NCBI GenBank assembly: GCA_049515555.1
Contig: JBEKTY010000009.1
Span: 17,287-81,286 of the forward strand
Length of the DNA: 64,000 nt
DNA from: JBEKTY01 sp049515555
GTDB lineage: Bacteria > Planctomycetota > Planctomycetia > Pirellulales > Thermoguttaceae
Direction of reading: 5' to 3'
Shown: positions 38,799 through 47,087 of the stretch, piece after piece
Position numbering within the stretch: position 1 is the first letter of the stretch
Layout: each line of letters opens with the position of its first letter
Position numbers and translations under genes: made by a program
Notes under the pieces: generated by a model
The model's database searches: none
The model's input: only the letters and a program-made list of their open reading frames with translations
What the model was told of the DNA's origin: nothing

Positions 38799-38952
38799 CC
38801 ACAGCGGTCCGCAAGGAAAGTCTTTCCCCGGGGCTGAACCATGCAATTCTGACACCCCACGGCCCGGCTGTCAACCGAGAGGAGTTGTCGGCAGTGCAGT
38901 TGTCAGTTGTCGGTCTGCGGACCAGTCCCTGCCACGCGTCTAACATCTTATT

Positions 38953-39618
38953 CTACCAGGTTCGGCGGAGGCGGCCTTCTTTGTCGGCCTGCCAGAGCTG
39001 GCCCGTGTACACCTCCATGGCGGTCAGGCAGCCCTCGCCGTAGCACCAGGTGTCGATGCATTTCAGGTGGCCGAGGTCCAACACGGCGCCGCTTTTCTGG
39101 GCACTGTGGCCGAGGATGGCCGTTTTGCCGGAGTAGTGCGGGCCGGGGTGGCGATTCTTGAGCGATTCCCACAGGAGCACGGCGCGGGGCTGCCCGGCCA
39201 GGGGCTCTGCCGGCTGGTAGTTGCCGTGGACGAAGAAGTGCTGCTCGGTCTCGAAGTACAGCGGGCAGGCTTGGAGCAGCTCGACGTGCTCAGGCCAGAT
39301 GCCCTGCGGGATGGGCGTCTGATACGAGGCCAGCGTGGCCTGGCCCCCGTAGGCCAGCCAGTCGGCCAGCAGGTCCAGGCGGCCGGCCCACACCTTGAGC
39401 ATCATTTCATCGTGGTTCCCCAGCAGCATGACCAGGCGGGTCTGGCGGCCCAGGGTGCGAAGCAACTCGACGGTGCCGCAGGAGTCCGGTCCGCGGTCCG
39501 TGTGATCGCCCAGCGTGACGATCGTGTCGTCGGGCCGGGGGGCCAGCGCAGCGAGCACGGCCTCGAGCGCCGCCAGGCAGCCGTGGATGTCGCCGATGGC
39601 AATCAGTCGCCCGGCCAT
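38953..39618 (-). CDS. Metallophosphoesterase (PPP-family phosphatase / ApaH-like)
   Basis: A 221-residue dimetal phosphatase. The three core motifs are LIAIGDIHGCLAAL, VTLGDHTDRGPDS and MLLGNHDEMML, which supply the metal-binding Asp, His and Asn residues. HFFVHGNYQP and ILGHSAQKSG add the remaining histidines. GDHTDRG replaces the common GDYVDRG, but the metal residues are kept. Such enzymes remove phosphate from Ser/Thr or hydrolyse bis-nucleosyl polyphosphates; which one cannot be told. It ends 10 bases after an AT-rich segment and its start is followed upstream by a minisatellite at 39620. Confidence 0.88.
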   Translation of the reverse strand: MAGRLIAIGDIHGCLAALEAVLAALAPRPDDTIVTLGDHTDRGPDSCGTVELLRTLGRQTRLVMLLGNHDEMMLKVWAGRLDLLADWLAYGGQATLASYQTPIPQGIWPEHVELLQACPLYFETEQHFFVHGNYQPAEPLAGQPRAVLLWESLKNRHPGPHYSGKTAILGHSAQKSGAVLDLGHLKCIDTWCYGEGCLTAMEVYTGQLWQADKEGRLRRTW

Positions 39619-39619
39619 G

Positions 39620-39660
39620 GGAGGGATTTGGGGATTTGGGGATTTGGGGATTTAGGGAGG
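39620..39660. repeat. GGGATTTG minisatellite
   Basis: GGGATTTGGGGATTTGGGGA continues as TTTGGGGATTTAGGG with an 8-base unit. The same unit occurs at 58803-58850 and, as its complement, at 62317-62378. Confidence 0.75.
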
Positions 39661-39727
39661 CAGTCAGCAGTGAGCAGTCACCCGCCCGAATCTTAAAGCT
39701 CATAGCCCACAGCTCACAGCTCATACC

Positions 39728-40624
39728 TCATAGCTCACGGGATTCCAGGCGGATGCCGTCCTGGTCGATCTGGAAGGGGATGATCTCGTCGCAAGCGGCG
39801 CTGCCGCGATGCTTGCCGACGAACATGGCGCGGCGGAATCTCGTCCCCTGGCGGATCTTGCCCAGGTAGAGCACCGTGTTGGCGTTGGCCAGCAGGTCGC
39901 CCTCGTCCAGCGGCCGCTCGATCAGGGCATCGAGCGTGGTTTCGTGGGCGGTGTACAACAGCAGGCAGCCGATTGTTCCGGGATCGTAGGCATGGGCGGC
40001 GATGATCTCGGCGTTGCAGCGGTAGTGCTCGCGGAACAGGTCGCGGGCGACCCACTCGGCGTCCTTGCGCAGGATCTGGTGGTAGATGTACTCGAACAAC
40101 TCGAATTGGATGGAATCGCCGGGTCGATCGACCGGCTCGACGCCGTCGACGACCGCCCGGCGGACGCCGCGGACAAAGTTGCCGTAGAAGAAAGCGATGG
40201 TGGCCTGGAGTCGTCGGGCGAGGTGGGCCTGCCAGTCGTGCCAGGCGTCGAAGTCCAGATCGCGGCGGGTGACGCGACGGCCGCGAAGGTCGAACACGTG
40301 CAGGCAGTCGGCCGGGCGGCGTTGGCGATCGAAGAATGCCGACAGGTCGGGGCCGGCCTCGGCATCGGCGGTGGCCAGTTCCCAGCCGAACATTCGCCGG
40401 GCGTAGTCGGCGTGGTTTTGCGAATCACCGCGGGCGGTCATGTCGAAGACGATGCCCGGGCGGCCTTCCTGATCCCGGCCGGCGTGGGCGAATTGCAGCC
40501 CGAACTGCGTCTTGCCGATGCCGCTGGCGCCGACCAGCACGGTGAGTGTGCCGGGGAGCAGCCCGCCGCCCAACAGGTCGTCCAGGCCGTCGATGCCGGT
40601 GGAGAGGCGTGGGGCGTCGGTCAT
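39728..40624 (-). CDS. KaiC/RadA-like RecA-superfamily ATPase
   Basis: A 298-residue ATPase. It starts STGIDGLDDLLGGGLLPGTL followed by TVLVGASGIGKTQFGLQFAH, the KaiC-type Walker A region with Lys and Thr of GKT. The later half contains GCLLLYTAHETTLDALIE and NTVLYLGKIRQGTRFRRAMF. KaiC-like proteins act in signalling, and RadA-like ones in recombination; the domain is single here and the role is open. The short C-terminal segment is conserved-looking (CDEIIPFQIDQDGIRLE). The gene is separated by 37 bases from leuB upstream. Confidence 0.75.
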   Translation of the reverse strand: MTDAPRLSTGIDGLDDLLGGGLLPGTLTVLVGASGIGKTQFGLQFAHAGRDQEGRPGIVFDMTARGDSQNHADYARRMFGWELATADAEAGPDLSAFFDRQRRPADCLHVFDLRGRRVTRRDLDFDAWHDWQAHLARRLQATIAFFYGNFVRGVRRAVVDGVEPVDRPGDSIQFELFEYIYHQILRKDAEWVARDLFREHYRCNAEIIAAHAYDPGTIGCLLLYTAHETTLDALIERPLDEGDLLANANTVLYLGKIRQGTRFRRAMFVGKHRGSAACDEIIPFQIDQDGIRLESREL

Positions 40625-40661
40625 GTTGGGGATTCTGTAGACCTGCGTCAGCGTCTAAAGC

Positions 40662-41735
40662 CTACGTCAGCGCCTCGCAGACCAGGTCGCCGATCTGGCG
40701 GGTGCCGTAGCCCATGCGGCCGGCGGCCTGGCTTTTCATTTTCGTGGCGGTAACGTGCTGGACAGCCCGCATTACGCGCTGGCCGGCTTGCGGGTGGCCG
40801 GTGTGCTCCAGCAGCATGCCGGCGGCGCAGACGGCGGCGATGGGATTGATGACGTTCTGGCCCGTGTACTTGGGGGCGCTGCCGCCCATGGGCTCGAACA
40901 TGCTCAGCCCGCCGGGCTCGGGATTGATGTTGCCGCCGGCGGCGACCCCCATGCCGCCCTGCAAGATGGCGGCCAGGTCGGTGATGATGTCGCCGAACAT
41001 GTTGGTGGTCACGATCACGTCGTAGTACTCGGGGTTCTTGATCATCCACATGCAACAGGCATCGACGTGGTTGTAGTCGGTTTGGATGTCGGGGAATTCG
41101 CGGGCCACGTCCTGGAAGGTCCGCCACCACAGGTCGTGGCCGAAGGTCAGCACGTTGGTCTTGGCCACCAGGGTGAGCCGTTTTTTCTGGTTCCGCCGGC
41201 GGGTGTAGTGGAAGGCCCAGCGGATCACGCGCTCGCAGCCCTTGCGGGTGTAGATGGCGGTCTGCGTGGCGACCTCGTCGGGCGTGCCCTTCTTCAGGAA
41301 CCCGCCGATCCCGGCGTACATGTCCTCGGTGTTCTCGCGGACCACGACGAAGTCGATGTCCGCCGGACCCTTGTCCTTCAGCGGGGTCTCGACGCCGGGA
41401 AAGAGCTTCACCGGGCGGAGGTTGATGTACTGATCGAAACGGAAGCGCAGGGCCAGCAGCAGGCCCTTTTCCAGGATGCCCGGGGCGACCTCCGGATGGC
41501 CGACGGCGCCCAGCAGGATGGCGTTGAAGGTGGCCAGCTCGGCGACGACGGCGGGGGGCAGGACCTCGCCGGTGCGGAGATAGCGCTCGCCGCCCAGGTC
41601 GAAGTCTACCAATTCGTAGCGGATGCCCTCCAGGGCGGCCACGGCCCGCAAAACCTTAACGGCCTCGGCCGTGACCTCCGGGCCGGTGCCGTCGCCGCCG
41701 ACCACGGCGACGCGAAGCGTCTGGCTGCTGCTCAC
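40662..41735 (-). CDS. leuB: 3-isopropylmalate dehydrogenase
   Basis: A 357-residue beta-decarboxylating dehydrogenase that oxidises 3-isopropylmalate in leucine synthesis with NAD and a divalent metal. LRVAVVGGDGTGPEVTAEAV starts the family fold, RFRFDQYINLRPVKLFP holds the substrate arginines, VVVRENTEDMYAGIGG the loop glutamate, and NMFGDIITDLAAILQGGMGV the metal aspartates. LSMFEPMGGSAPKYTG is the NAD-side signature. Isocitrate and tartrate dehydrogenases are relatives; the RFDQYINLRP motif favours leuB. No other leu genes are in the window, so it is a stand-alone gene. Confidence 0.82.
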   Translation of the reverse strand: MSSSQTLRVAVVGGDGTGPEVTAEAVKVLRAVAALEGIRYELVDFDLGGERYLRTGEVLPPAVVAELATFNAILLGAVGHPEVAPGILEKGLLLALRFRFDQYINLRPVKLFPGVETPLKDKGPADIDFVVVRENTEDMYAGIGGFLKKGTPDEVATQTAIYTRKGCERVIRWAFHYTRRRNQKKRLTLVAKTNVLTFGHDLWWRTFQDVAREFPDIQTDYNHVDACCMWMIKNPEYYDVIVTTNMFGDIITDLAAILQGGMGVAAGGNINPEPGGLSMFEPMGGSAPKYTGQNVINPIAAVCAAGMLLEHTGHPQAGQRVMRAVQHVTATKMKSQAAGRMGYGTRQIGDLVCEALT

Positions 41736-41825
41736 GGTTGGATTCTTTCGGAAGGTAGAAGGAAGTCGCGGCCCCCCAGTCGCCGGCGGCGAACAAGCCG
41801 CCGAACATCCCCGGGCCGCGCGCGA

Positions 41826-42134
41826 TCAGTTCTTGCTGAAGCCGACCGCCTTGGCCATCTCCCGCCCCAGAGGATTGCGGATGAACTTCCTGCGGCACTC
41901 CGGGCAGAGATCGAAATGCAACTGCTGATAGACGTCGTCGCCGACGGCATCGCCCTCGGCGTCCTCCAGACGCTCGAGGATCTCCTGAATTTCCTGGAGG
42001 TGATCGCGGTCCTCCTGCTCTTCGTCGGTTACCGCCGGATCGAAGGCGGCGGAAATCTCCATCTTCACCACGTAGCGGAGATCTTGCTCGGGATCGAGCT
42101 CCCGCTTGCACAGATCGCACGAGTATCGAATCAT
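41826..42134 (-). CDS. Small zinc-ribbon-like protein
   Basis: A 102-residue protein starting MIRYSCDLCKRELDPEQD, with CDLC near the start and CPEC near residue 84 (LHFDLCPECRRKFIRNP); together they make a CXXC-CXXC zinc site. The middle is acidic and helical (EEQEDRDHLQEIQEILERLE). The ATG at 42134 has GGAGGAG upstream, so the longer open frame beyond it is not used. The protein is a small planctomycete zinc protein of unknown role. Confidence 0.7.
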   Translation of the reverse strand: MIRYSCDLCKRELDPEQDLRYVVKMEISAAFDPAVTDEEQEDRDHLQEIQEILERLEDAEGDAVGDDVYQQLHFDLCPECRRKFIRNPLGREMAKAVGFSKN

Positions 42135-42369
42135 TGCCACACTCCTCCACGGACGTATCCCGGCGCCGAGCCGCCGAGAGATGGCAAACACCACCGATAG
42201 TCCCATCCTAATGTCGAGTCCGGCTGGCTGACAAGACATCCTCGGGAATTTTTCTCCCGGGGGGGTCCGCTTTCTTTTTTGTCTCGCGGGATCGAGCTTG
42301 TCTCGCGGGATCGACTCTTCGCGCCTGCTCGCACTCATGATCTAGCGGTGCGCGGTTATCGGATATACA

Positions 42370-43152
42370 ATGCAAAGGTCCGGCGATTGGGGGAAAAGGG
42401 CAAAGCCCCTGGACGGCGTTGCGGGGGGATCGGCGGTGCGCAGGGTTCACGCGGCCAAAGAGCGGTTGGCGAGGCTTGCCGGTTTGCGAAAGCCCGGCGG
42501 CGGCACCGAGAGCGCGGCCCTGCCGGCCCCCTCGCTCGCGCTGGGGGCCAGCGTGCTGGTGCTCAACCGCCTGTACCTGGCGGTGCACGTGGTCGGGGTG
42601 CGGCGGGCCTTCGCCCTGCTGTGCCGGGAATTGGCCGAGGTGATCCACTTCGAGCAGGGGCTCTTCGGCAACTACACGTTCGACTCGTGGCGCGAGACGA
42701 GCCAATTGCGCGCCCGCCAGAAGCAACCGCACGAAGACTGGATCCGCGCCGTCAATTTCGAGATCCAGGTCCCCCGCGTGATCCGCCTGCTGGAATACGA
42801 TCGCCTGCCGCGGCATCGTTTGCACCTGAACCGGCGGAACATCCTGGCCCGCGACGGCCATCAGTGCCAGTATTGCGGCCGGCATTTTGCGGTCCACCAG
42901 TTGAGCCTGGATCACGTGTTGCCGCGCAGCCGCGGTGGCGCCACGAGCTGGGAAAACGTGGTGTGTGCCTGCTTGGGCTGCAACGTCAAGAAGGGCGGCC
43001 GGACCCCGCACGAGGCCAAAATGAAACTCGTCCGCCGGCCCGGCAGACCCCAGCGCAACCCGGTGCTCGTGCTGAAGCTGAACAATCCAAAATACGAAAG
43101 CTGGCGGACTTGGCTGGATGGGGTGTATTGGGAGGTTGGGGCGAAGGACTGA
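42370..43152 (+). CDS. HNH endonuclease
   Basis: A 260-residue HNH protein. The C-terminal domain has CQYCGRHFAVHQLSLDHVLP then RSRGGATSWENVVCACLGCN, giving two CXXC zinc pairs around the HNH core (Asp-His and Asn). Preceding it is ALGASVLVLNRLYLAVHVVG, a conserved region with unknown role in planctomycete HNH proteins of this type. The start at 42370 is preceded by an AT-rich ATACA without a strong ribosome site. HNH proteins cut DNA; the biological target is not known. Confidence 0.82.
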   Translation: MQRSGDWGKRAKPLDGVAGGSAVRRVHAAKERLARLAGLRKPGGGTESAALPAPSLALGASVLVLNRLYLAVHVVGVRRAFALLCRELAEVIHFEQGLFGNYTFDSWRETSQLRARQKQPHEDWIRAVNFEIQVPRVIRLLEYDRLPRHRLHLNRRNILARDGHQCQYCGRHFAVHQLSLDHVLPRSRGGATSWENVVCACLGCNVKKGGRTPHEAKMKLVRRPGRPQRNPVLVLKLNNPKYESWRTWLDGVYWEVGAKD

Positions 43153-43527
43153 GCGGGGGAGGGAGGAAGGCGGACGGCGGAAGGCGGAGGAGAGCCGCAA
43201 AGCGGTCCTATGACTCGCACAGGTCCCATAGGTCGTATCGGGCGGAAGAGAACGCCAAACCCTGAACCGTGGTGCCTGAAGCCTTGTGGTCCTTCCGCCT
43301 TCCCCCCTCCGCCCTCCGCCTCCCCCCTTCCGCCCTCCGCCTTCCCCCTTCCGCCCTCCGCCTTCCCCCTTCCGCCCTCCGCCTTCGTCCTTCCCCCCTC
43401 CGCCTTCCCCCTTCCGCCCTCCGCCTTCCCCCTTCCGCCCACCGCCTTCGTCCTTCCCCCGTCGAAAGAGGGTTAACAGCCAAGCAGACCCTTGTTTCTT
43501 TATCTTTCTTTGTTTACAATCAGTTAG
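43153..43527. other. Intergenic stretch with a CCTTCCGCC minisatellite
   Basis: About 375 bases without a gene. The central part (43280-43465) is built from repeats of CTTCCGCCCTCCGCCTTCCC (unit about 21 bases) with variant CTTCGTC blocks. Translated frames over it are simple proline/serine runs and not real. The last 60 bases before 43528 are AT-rich and may carry the sigma gene promoter. Confidence 0.6.
43280..43465. repeat. Tandem repeat of about 21 bases
   Basis: CCTTCCGCCCTCCGCCTTCC and close variants follow each other about eight times, with two CTTCGTCCTTCCCCC interruptions. A similar unit (CCTTCGGCCTTCCGCC) occurs inside nuoL at 57380-57425. Confidence 0.8.
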
Positions 43528-44211
43528 ATGAGATCACCGGCGGCTCGCCACGGGCAAGCGAGGGGTCTCATGCCATCGGGCCAGTGCGGGCAAGCGCGCA
43601 GTCCATTCTACGAGGACCACAGCGTGGCACTTTCCGAGATCGACCGCAACCTGCTGGACCGGTGTCTGCAGAACAAGTCCCGGGCGTGGGAAGACTTCGT
43701 CGACCGCTTCATGGGCCTGGTGTACCACGTGATCCGGCACACTGCCCAGGCGCGAAGCGTCCGCCTGACGGCCGAGGACCGCGACGATCTGTGCGGCGAG
43801 GTGTTTTTGGCCGTCATCCGCAACGATTTCGCGGTGTTGCGGCATTTTCGCGGGCAGAGCAGCCTGGCGACGTACCTGACGGTGGTGGCCCGGCGGATCG
43901 TGGTCCACGAGCTGCTCCAGCGGCGGCCGATCGCGCGGCTGGCCGAGGCCACGGCCGAGCACCCCGCCGCCGCGGTGCCCGATCCGCACGCGGCCGTCGA
44001 GCAGCGACTTATCGACCAGGAGCAGGTCGGGCGGCTGCTGGGCGGCCTGCAAGGGACCGAGGCCCAAGTGGTGCGGATGTTCCACCTGGAAGGCAAGAGC
44101 TATCAAGAGATCAGCTCGGCAGTGGGCATGCCGGAGAACAGCATTGGCCCGATCCTCAGCCGTGCCCGCGACAAGTTGCGGCGGGCCGGCATGAACATGG
44201 CGACGAGCTAG
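43528..44211 (+). CDS. ECF-type RNA polymerase sigma factor
   Basis: A 227-residue sigma factor. Region 2 is LLDRCLQNKSRAWEDFVDRF through DLCGEVFLAVIRNDFAVLRH with FRGQSSLATYLTVVARRIVV, the usual sigma-2 helix. Region 4 is QVVRMFHLEGKSYQEISSAV followed by the helix-turn-helix segment GMPENSIGPILSRARDKLRR. There is no region 3. The true start may be the in-frame ATG at 43570, because the first 15 residues are basic and lack conservation. No anti-sigma partner is adjacent. The regulon is unknown. ruvX follows after 9 bases, so they may share a transcript. Confidence 0.85.
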   Translation: MRSPAARHGQARGLMPSGQCGQARSPFYEDHSVALSEIDRNLLDRCLQNKSRAWEDFVDRFMGLVYHVIRHTAQARSVRLTAEDRDDLCGEVFLAVIRNDFAVLRHFRGQSSLATYLTVVARRIVVHELLQRRPIARLAEATAEHPAAAVPDPHAAVEQRLIDQEQVGRLLGGLQGTEAQVVRMFHLEGKSYQEISSAVGMPENSIGPILSRARDKLRRAGMNMATS

Positions 44212-44220
44212 CCGGGTGCG

Positions 44221-44694
44221 ATGGGCGGTTCGGCTGAAGTTCCGGCGGGTCGGGTGGCGGGTGCGGATTATGGCACGGTGCGGATCGGCATCGCCATTTC
44301 CGATCCGCAGCGATCGATCGCCAGCCCGCTGGAAAGCTACACGCGGCGGGGCTCGCGGCCGGATGCCGAGCGCTTTCGCCGGCTGACGGCCGAGCGGGAA
44401 ATCAGGCTGTGGGTCGTCGGGCTGCCGGTGCACCTGGACGGCCGCGAGAGCCGCAAGTCTATCGAGGCCCGGCAGTTCGCGGCCTGGCTGGGCCGAACGA
44501 CGGGCGTGCCGGTCGAGCTGTTCGACGAGCGGTTCACCACCCGCGCGGCGGAGCAATTGCTAATCGAGGCCGACCTCAGCCGCAAGCGGCGGAAGCGGCG
44601 CGTGGACATGCTGGCCGCGCAGATCATGCTGGCGGCCTATCTCGAATCCGCCGGCAAGGACCGGCCGCCGCCAGGAGCCCTGGACGACCGATGA
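44221..44694 (+). CDS. ruvX: Putative pre-16S rRNA nuclease / Holliday junction resolvase
   Basis: A 157-residue RNase H-like nuclease of the YqgF family. VAGADYGTVRIGIAISDPQR is the first block with the catalytic Asp, IRLWVVGLPVHLDGRESRKS the second with Gly/Pro, and VELFDERFTTRAAEQLLIEA the third with the Asp and Arg. The terminal VDMLAAQIMLAAYL has the last conserved Asp. Family members trim 16S rRNA 5' ends. The stop overlaps the following SDR start by 4 bases. Confidence 0.9.
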   Translation: MGGSAEVPAGRVAGADYGTVRIGIAISDPQRSIASPLESYTRRGSRPDAERFRRLTAEREIRLWVVGLPVHLDGRESRKSIEARQFAAWLGRTTGVPVELFDERFTTRAAEQLLIEADLSRKRRKRRVDMLAAQIMLAAYLESAGKDRPPPGALDDR

Positions 44695-45689
44695 GCAAGC
44701 TGATCGTCGGTTGCGGATACCTGGGTCGGCGGGTCGCCCGGCGATGGCTGTCGGCGGGCGAGGAGGTGTGGGGCCTGGTCCGCACCGAGGCGGAGGCCCG
44801 TGAGCTTTCGCTGCCGCTAGTGCCCCGACCGCCCTCAGTTGACACGTTGGGTGCCACTGCTGGCTCGTCCAGCAGTGCCGAAAACACGGTTGGGCAAGCC
44901 AACCGTGGCACCCGTCATTTCATGGCGGTCGGGGCACTGGGCAAGGGCATCCGCGCAATCGCGGCCGACGTCACGCGGCCCGCCACCCTCCGGCCGTTGC
45001 CCGCGGCCGACACGGTGCTCTTCTCGGTGGGCTACGATCCGGCCGGCGGCGCCCCGCGGCGGCAGGTTTACGTCGAAGGGCTGCGGGCCGTGCTGGAGGC
45101 GATCGGGCCCGACACCGGCCGCGTGATCTTCATCAGTTCCACCGGCGTCTATGGGGGCTCGGGCGGCCAATGGGTCGATGAGGACACGCCCTGCCGGCCG
45201 ACCCGCGAGGCGGGCCGGACCCTGCTGGACGCCGAACGGCTCTTGGCCGACCACCCCCTGGGCCATCGGGCGGTCGTGCTGCGGCTGGCGGGGCTTTATG
45301 GACCGGGCCGGCTGCCGCAAATCGGGCCAAACACCGGTCAAACGCCGGGACCGCCCGGCCGGCTGGTGAACATAATCCACGTCGAGGACGCGGCGGCGGT
45401 AGTGCTGGCGGCCGAAGCCCGATCAGTAACTCCCCGCACCTACCTGGTTTCCGACGGCCACCCCACCGAGCGGCGGCGGTATCTGGAGCGACTGGCAGAA
45501 CTGCTCGGCCTGCCTCCCCCCGCGCCGGCCTCGACCGAGGCGGTCGGCTCGATCCCACGTTCAATGGGCGACAAACGGGTCTCGAACCGCCGAATGCTCG
45601 AAGAACTGCGCGTCGAGCTGGCGTACCCGGACTATTGGGCGGGCCTGGCCGCAGCCATCGCCGGCGACCCGGCGGCCCAACAACCGTAG
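44691..45689 (+). CDS. NAD(P)-binding SDR/epimerase-like protein
   Basis: A 332-residue extended SDR. SKLIVGCGYLGRRVARRWLS is the Rossmann glycine-rich loop, VIFISSTGVYGGSGGQWVDE carries the active-site Ser/Thr and Tyr region, and VVLRLAGLYGPGRLPQI the substrate part. Residues 43-83 are encoded by a 120-base palindromic element in frame, directly after the second strand, so the loop between strand 2 and the cofactor site is unusually long. The ATG at 44691 overlaps the ruvX stop. Function in sugar or lipid modification is inferred. Confidence 0.82.
   Translation: MSKLIVGCGYLGRRVARRWLSAGEEVWGLVRTEAEARELSLPLVPRPPSVDTLGATAGSSSSAENTVGQANRGTRHFMAVGALGKGIRAIAADVTRPATLRPLPAADTVLFSVGYDPAGGAPRRQVYVEGLRAVLEAIGPDTGRVIFISSTGVYGGSGGQWVDEDTPCRPTREAGRTLLDAERLLADHPLGHRAVVLRLAGLYGPGRLPQIGPNTGQTPGPPGRLVNIIHVEDAAAVVLAAEARSVTPRTYLVSDGHPTERRRYLERLAELLGLPPPAPASTEAVGSIPRSMGDKRVSNRRMLEELRVELAYPDYWAGLAAAIAGDPAAQQP
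44819..44938 (+). repeat. 120-base palindromic element inserted in frame (copy 1)
   Basis: The ends AGTGCCCCGACCGCC and GGCGGTCGGGGCACT are perfect complements of 15 bases. Inside, GGGTGCCA/TGGCACCC close a second stem over two hairpins: CACTGCTGG-CTCGT-CCAGCAGTG and CACGGTTGG-GCAAG-CCAACCGTG. The length is a multiple of three, and the frame continues through as 40 codons. The same element recurs in nuoB (47124). Confidence 0.88.
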
Positions 45690-46096
45690 GCGCCCGGCGG
45701 GCTGGGGAGAGCTTGTGAATTTTTCCGCGCTGTGGCCGGTCTCCGACCGAGCCACACGGCCGACCGAAGGTCTCCCGAGCCCCGGAGACCTTCGGTCTCA
45801 CCGACGGCGGGGTCGGGAGCCCCGCGCCGAACTCGAGGCCTTGCGCCCCTACAGAGGGTGGCACGTCCCTGAGCGCAGCGAAGGGCGTGGTTTTTCGCAC
45901 CTCGCCACGCCCTTCGGCCCTCAGGGCGTGCCAACCTATTTGTCAACTTATGTCTTCGCGACGCCTGATCCGAGCAGCCTTGCGCCCCTGCGGTTTGTGC
46001 CGATTGTGCCGAATATTCTTTCAATGCGGGCCATTCCGGCTGCCGATGCTGTTGGTAGCCGACCCGATGCGATCCATAACCAGAGGGGGGAATCCC
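45690..46096. other. Intergenic stretch with palindromic elements
   Basis: About 400 bases without a gene. GACCGAAGGTCTCC (45762) pairs with GGAGACCTTCGGTC (45784-45797). A second, larger structure has GGTGGCACGTCCCTGAG and CGAAGGGCGTGG (45857-45890) matched by CCACGCCCTTCGGCCCTCAG and GGCGTGCCAAC (45905-45934). Both look like further palindromic repeats of this genome, not terminators, since no T-tract follows. Confidence 0.6.
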
Positions 46097-46423
46097 ATGA
46101 TCCGCCGGATAACGCTCACCGTGGTCTGTGCAGGCGCTTTGCTGGCCGTCCGACCGACGACCGAGGCCAAGGCCGATCAGGCTTATGGCCGCCAATGGGG
46201 CCAAACGTATAGTGCGCAGGACTGGAACCGCCTGTACCACTATCCTTACGTGTACTATCCACAGAACTTCTGGGGGCCCGACTACTATCGCAGCTCCACG
46301 AATATGTATTATCGCTATCCACCTGAAATGAGGATCCCCGTGTACAATCGCCTGTGGCACAACGAATATGCGGAGCCCCGGCGATACTATGAGGGGCATC
46401 ATTTCGAGTTGGATACGTTCTGA
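46097..46423 (+). CDS. Small secreted Tyr/Asn-rich protein
   Basis: A 108-residue protein with a signal peptide (RRITLTVVCAGALLAVRPTT, cleavage probably after TEAKA). The mature part is rich in Tyr, Trp, Asn and Pro: AYGRQWGQTYSAQDWNRLYH and NFWGPDYYRSSTNMYYRYPP. It has no Cys and no known domain. Similar small exported proteins accompany planctomycete cell surfaces, in my recollection. The ATG at 46097 fits the signal peptide start; the upstream open frame has no ribosome site. Confidence 0.6.
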   Translation: MIRRITLTVVCAGALLAVRPTTEAKADQAYGRQWGQTYSAQDWNRLYHYPYVYYPQNFWGPDYYRSSTNMYYRYPPEMRIPVYNRLWHNEYAEPRRYYEGHHFELDTF

Positions 46424-46429
46424 ACGCGA

Positions 46430-46535
46430 ACCTCCCCTCTCCCTTTGGGAGAGGGGCCGGGGGGGGCATAGTTCGCCAATCACAGATGTTTCGCTGCCTC
46501 CCCTCACCCTGCCCTCTCCAGTAGGGAGAGGGCAG
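46430..46535. repeat. Two CCCTCTCCC-type hairpin repeats before nuoA
   Basis: CCTCCCCTCTCCCTTTGGGA (46431) continues with GAGGGGCCGGGG, a CCCTCTCCC...GGGAGAGGG hairpin. A second copy, CTCCCCTCACCCTGCCCTCT (46499), ends GGGAGAGGGC at 46531. The family also occurs at 17222, 50284, 53383, 62157 and 63881. Confidence 0.7.
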
Positions 46536-46610
46536 CGGCGCGGCAACCGGCAGTTGACCCGGCAGCAGCAGCCTCTAGAATGTTGTGGCTTTGGGGCTGG
46601 AGTATTCTAG

Positions 46611-47087
46611 ATGGCCACGGGTCGAGCGCTGCCGGTGTTCCTGCTTGTGGCCGCGGTCGTGGCGTTGGCGATGGTTCTGCTGGCGTTGGCCGGGATGCTG
46701 AATCCCGCGCGGCCGGGGGTCGTCAAGCGGATGCCATACGAAAGCGGGATGGACCCCGTCCATGATACGCGGCGGCGGTTCGACGTGCGGTTCCACCTGC
46801 TGGCCATCGCGTTTCTGGTCTTCGACGTGGAGTTGCTGTTCCTCTATCCCTGGGCCGTGGCGATGCACAGGACAGAGAAACCGGCGGCGGCCGAACCAAT
46901 TGCCTCGGCGGCCGAAGCGGGGTCTGCGGCGGCCGAAACGCTTGCCGCGGGCGATCCGCCGGCGGCCGTCGCGGCGGGGCTGGCCGGCAGCCGCGACCTG
47001 GTCTTCGCCGGGGCCATGCTCTTCATTGCCCTCCTGGGGCTGGGTTTCGTCTACGATTGGCGCAAGGGAGTTTTCCTATGGCGCTAG
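46611..47087 (+). CDS. nuoA: NADH-quinone oxidoreductase subunit A
   Basis: A 158-residue membrane subunit of complex I (usual length about 120-140). Three hydrophobic segments: LPVFLLVAAVVALAMVLLAL, FHLLAIAFLVFDVELLFLYP with the conserved FDVE, and DLVFAGAMLFIALLGLGFVY. YESGMDPVHDTRRRFDVRF is the quinone-site loop. Residues about 85-123 after MHRTEKPA form an Ala-rich loop (EAGSAAAETLAAGDPPAAVA), longer than usual and probably on the outside. It is the first gene of the nuo operon and overlaps nuoB by 10 bases. Confidence 0.9.
   Translation: MATGRALPVFLLVAAVVALAMVLLALAGMLNPARPGVVKRMPYESGMDPVHDTRRRFDVRFHLLAIAFLVFDVELLFLYPWAVAMHRTEKPAAAEPIASAAEAGSAAAETLAAGDPPAAVAAGLAGSRDLVFAGAMLFIALLGLGFVYDWRKGVFLWR

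Noticed and set aside
42912..43483. Long frames on both strands over 43161-43470
   Set aside because: They are translations of the 21-base tandem repeat and give simple Pro/Ser or Gly/Arg/Lys runs.
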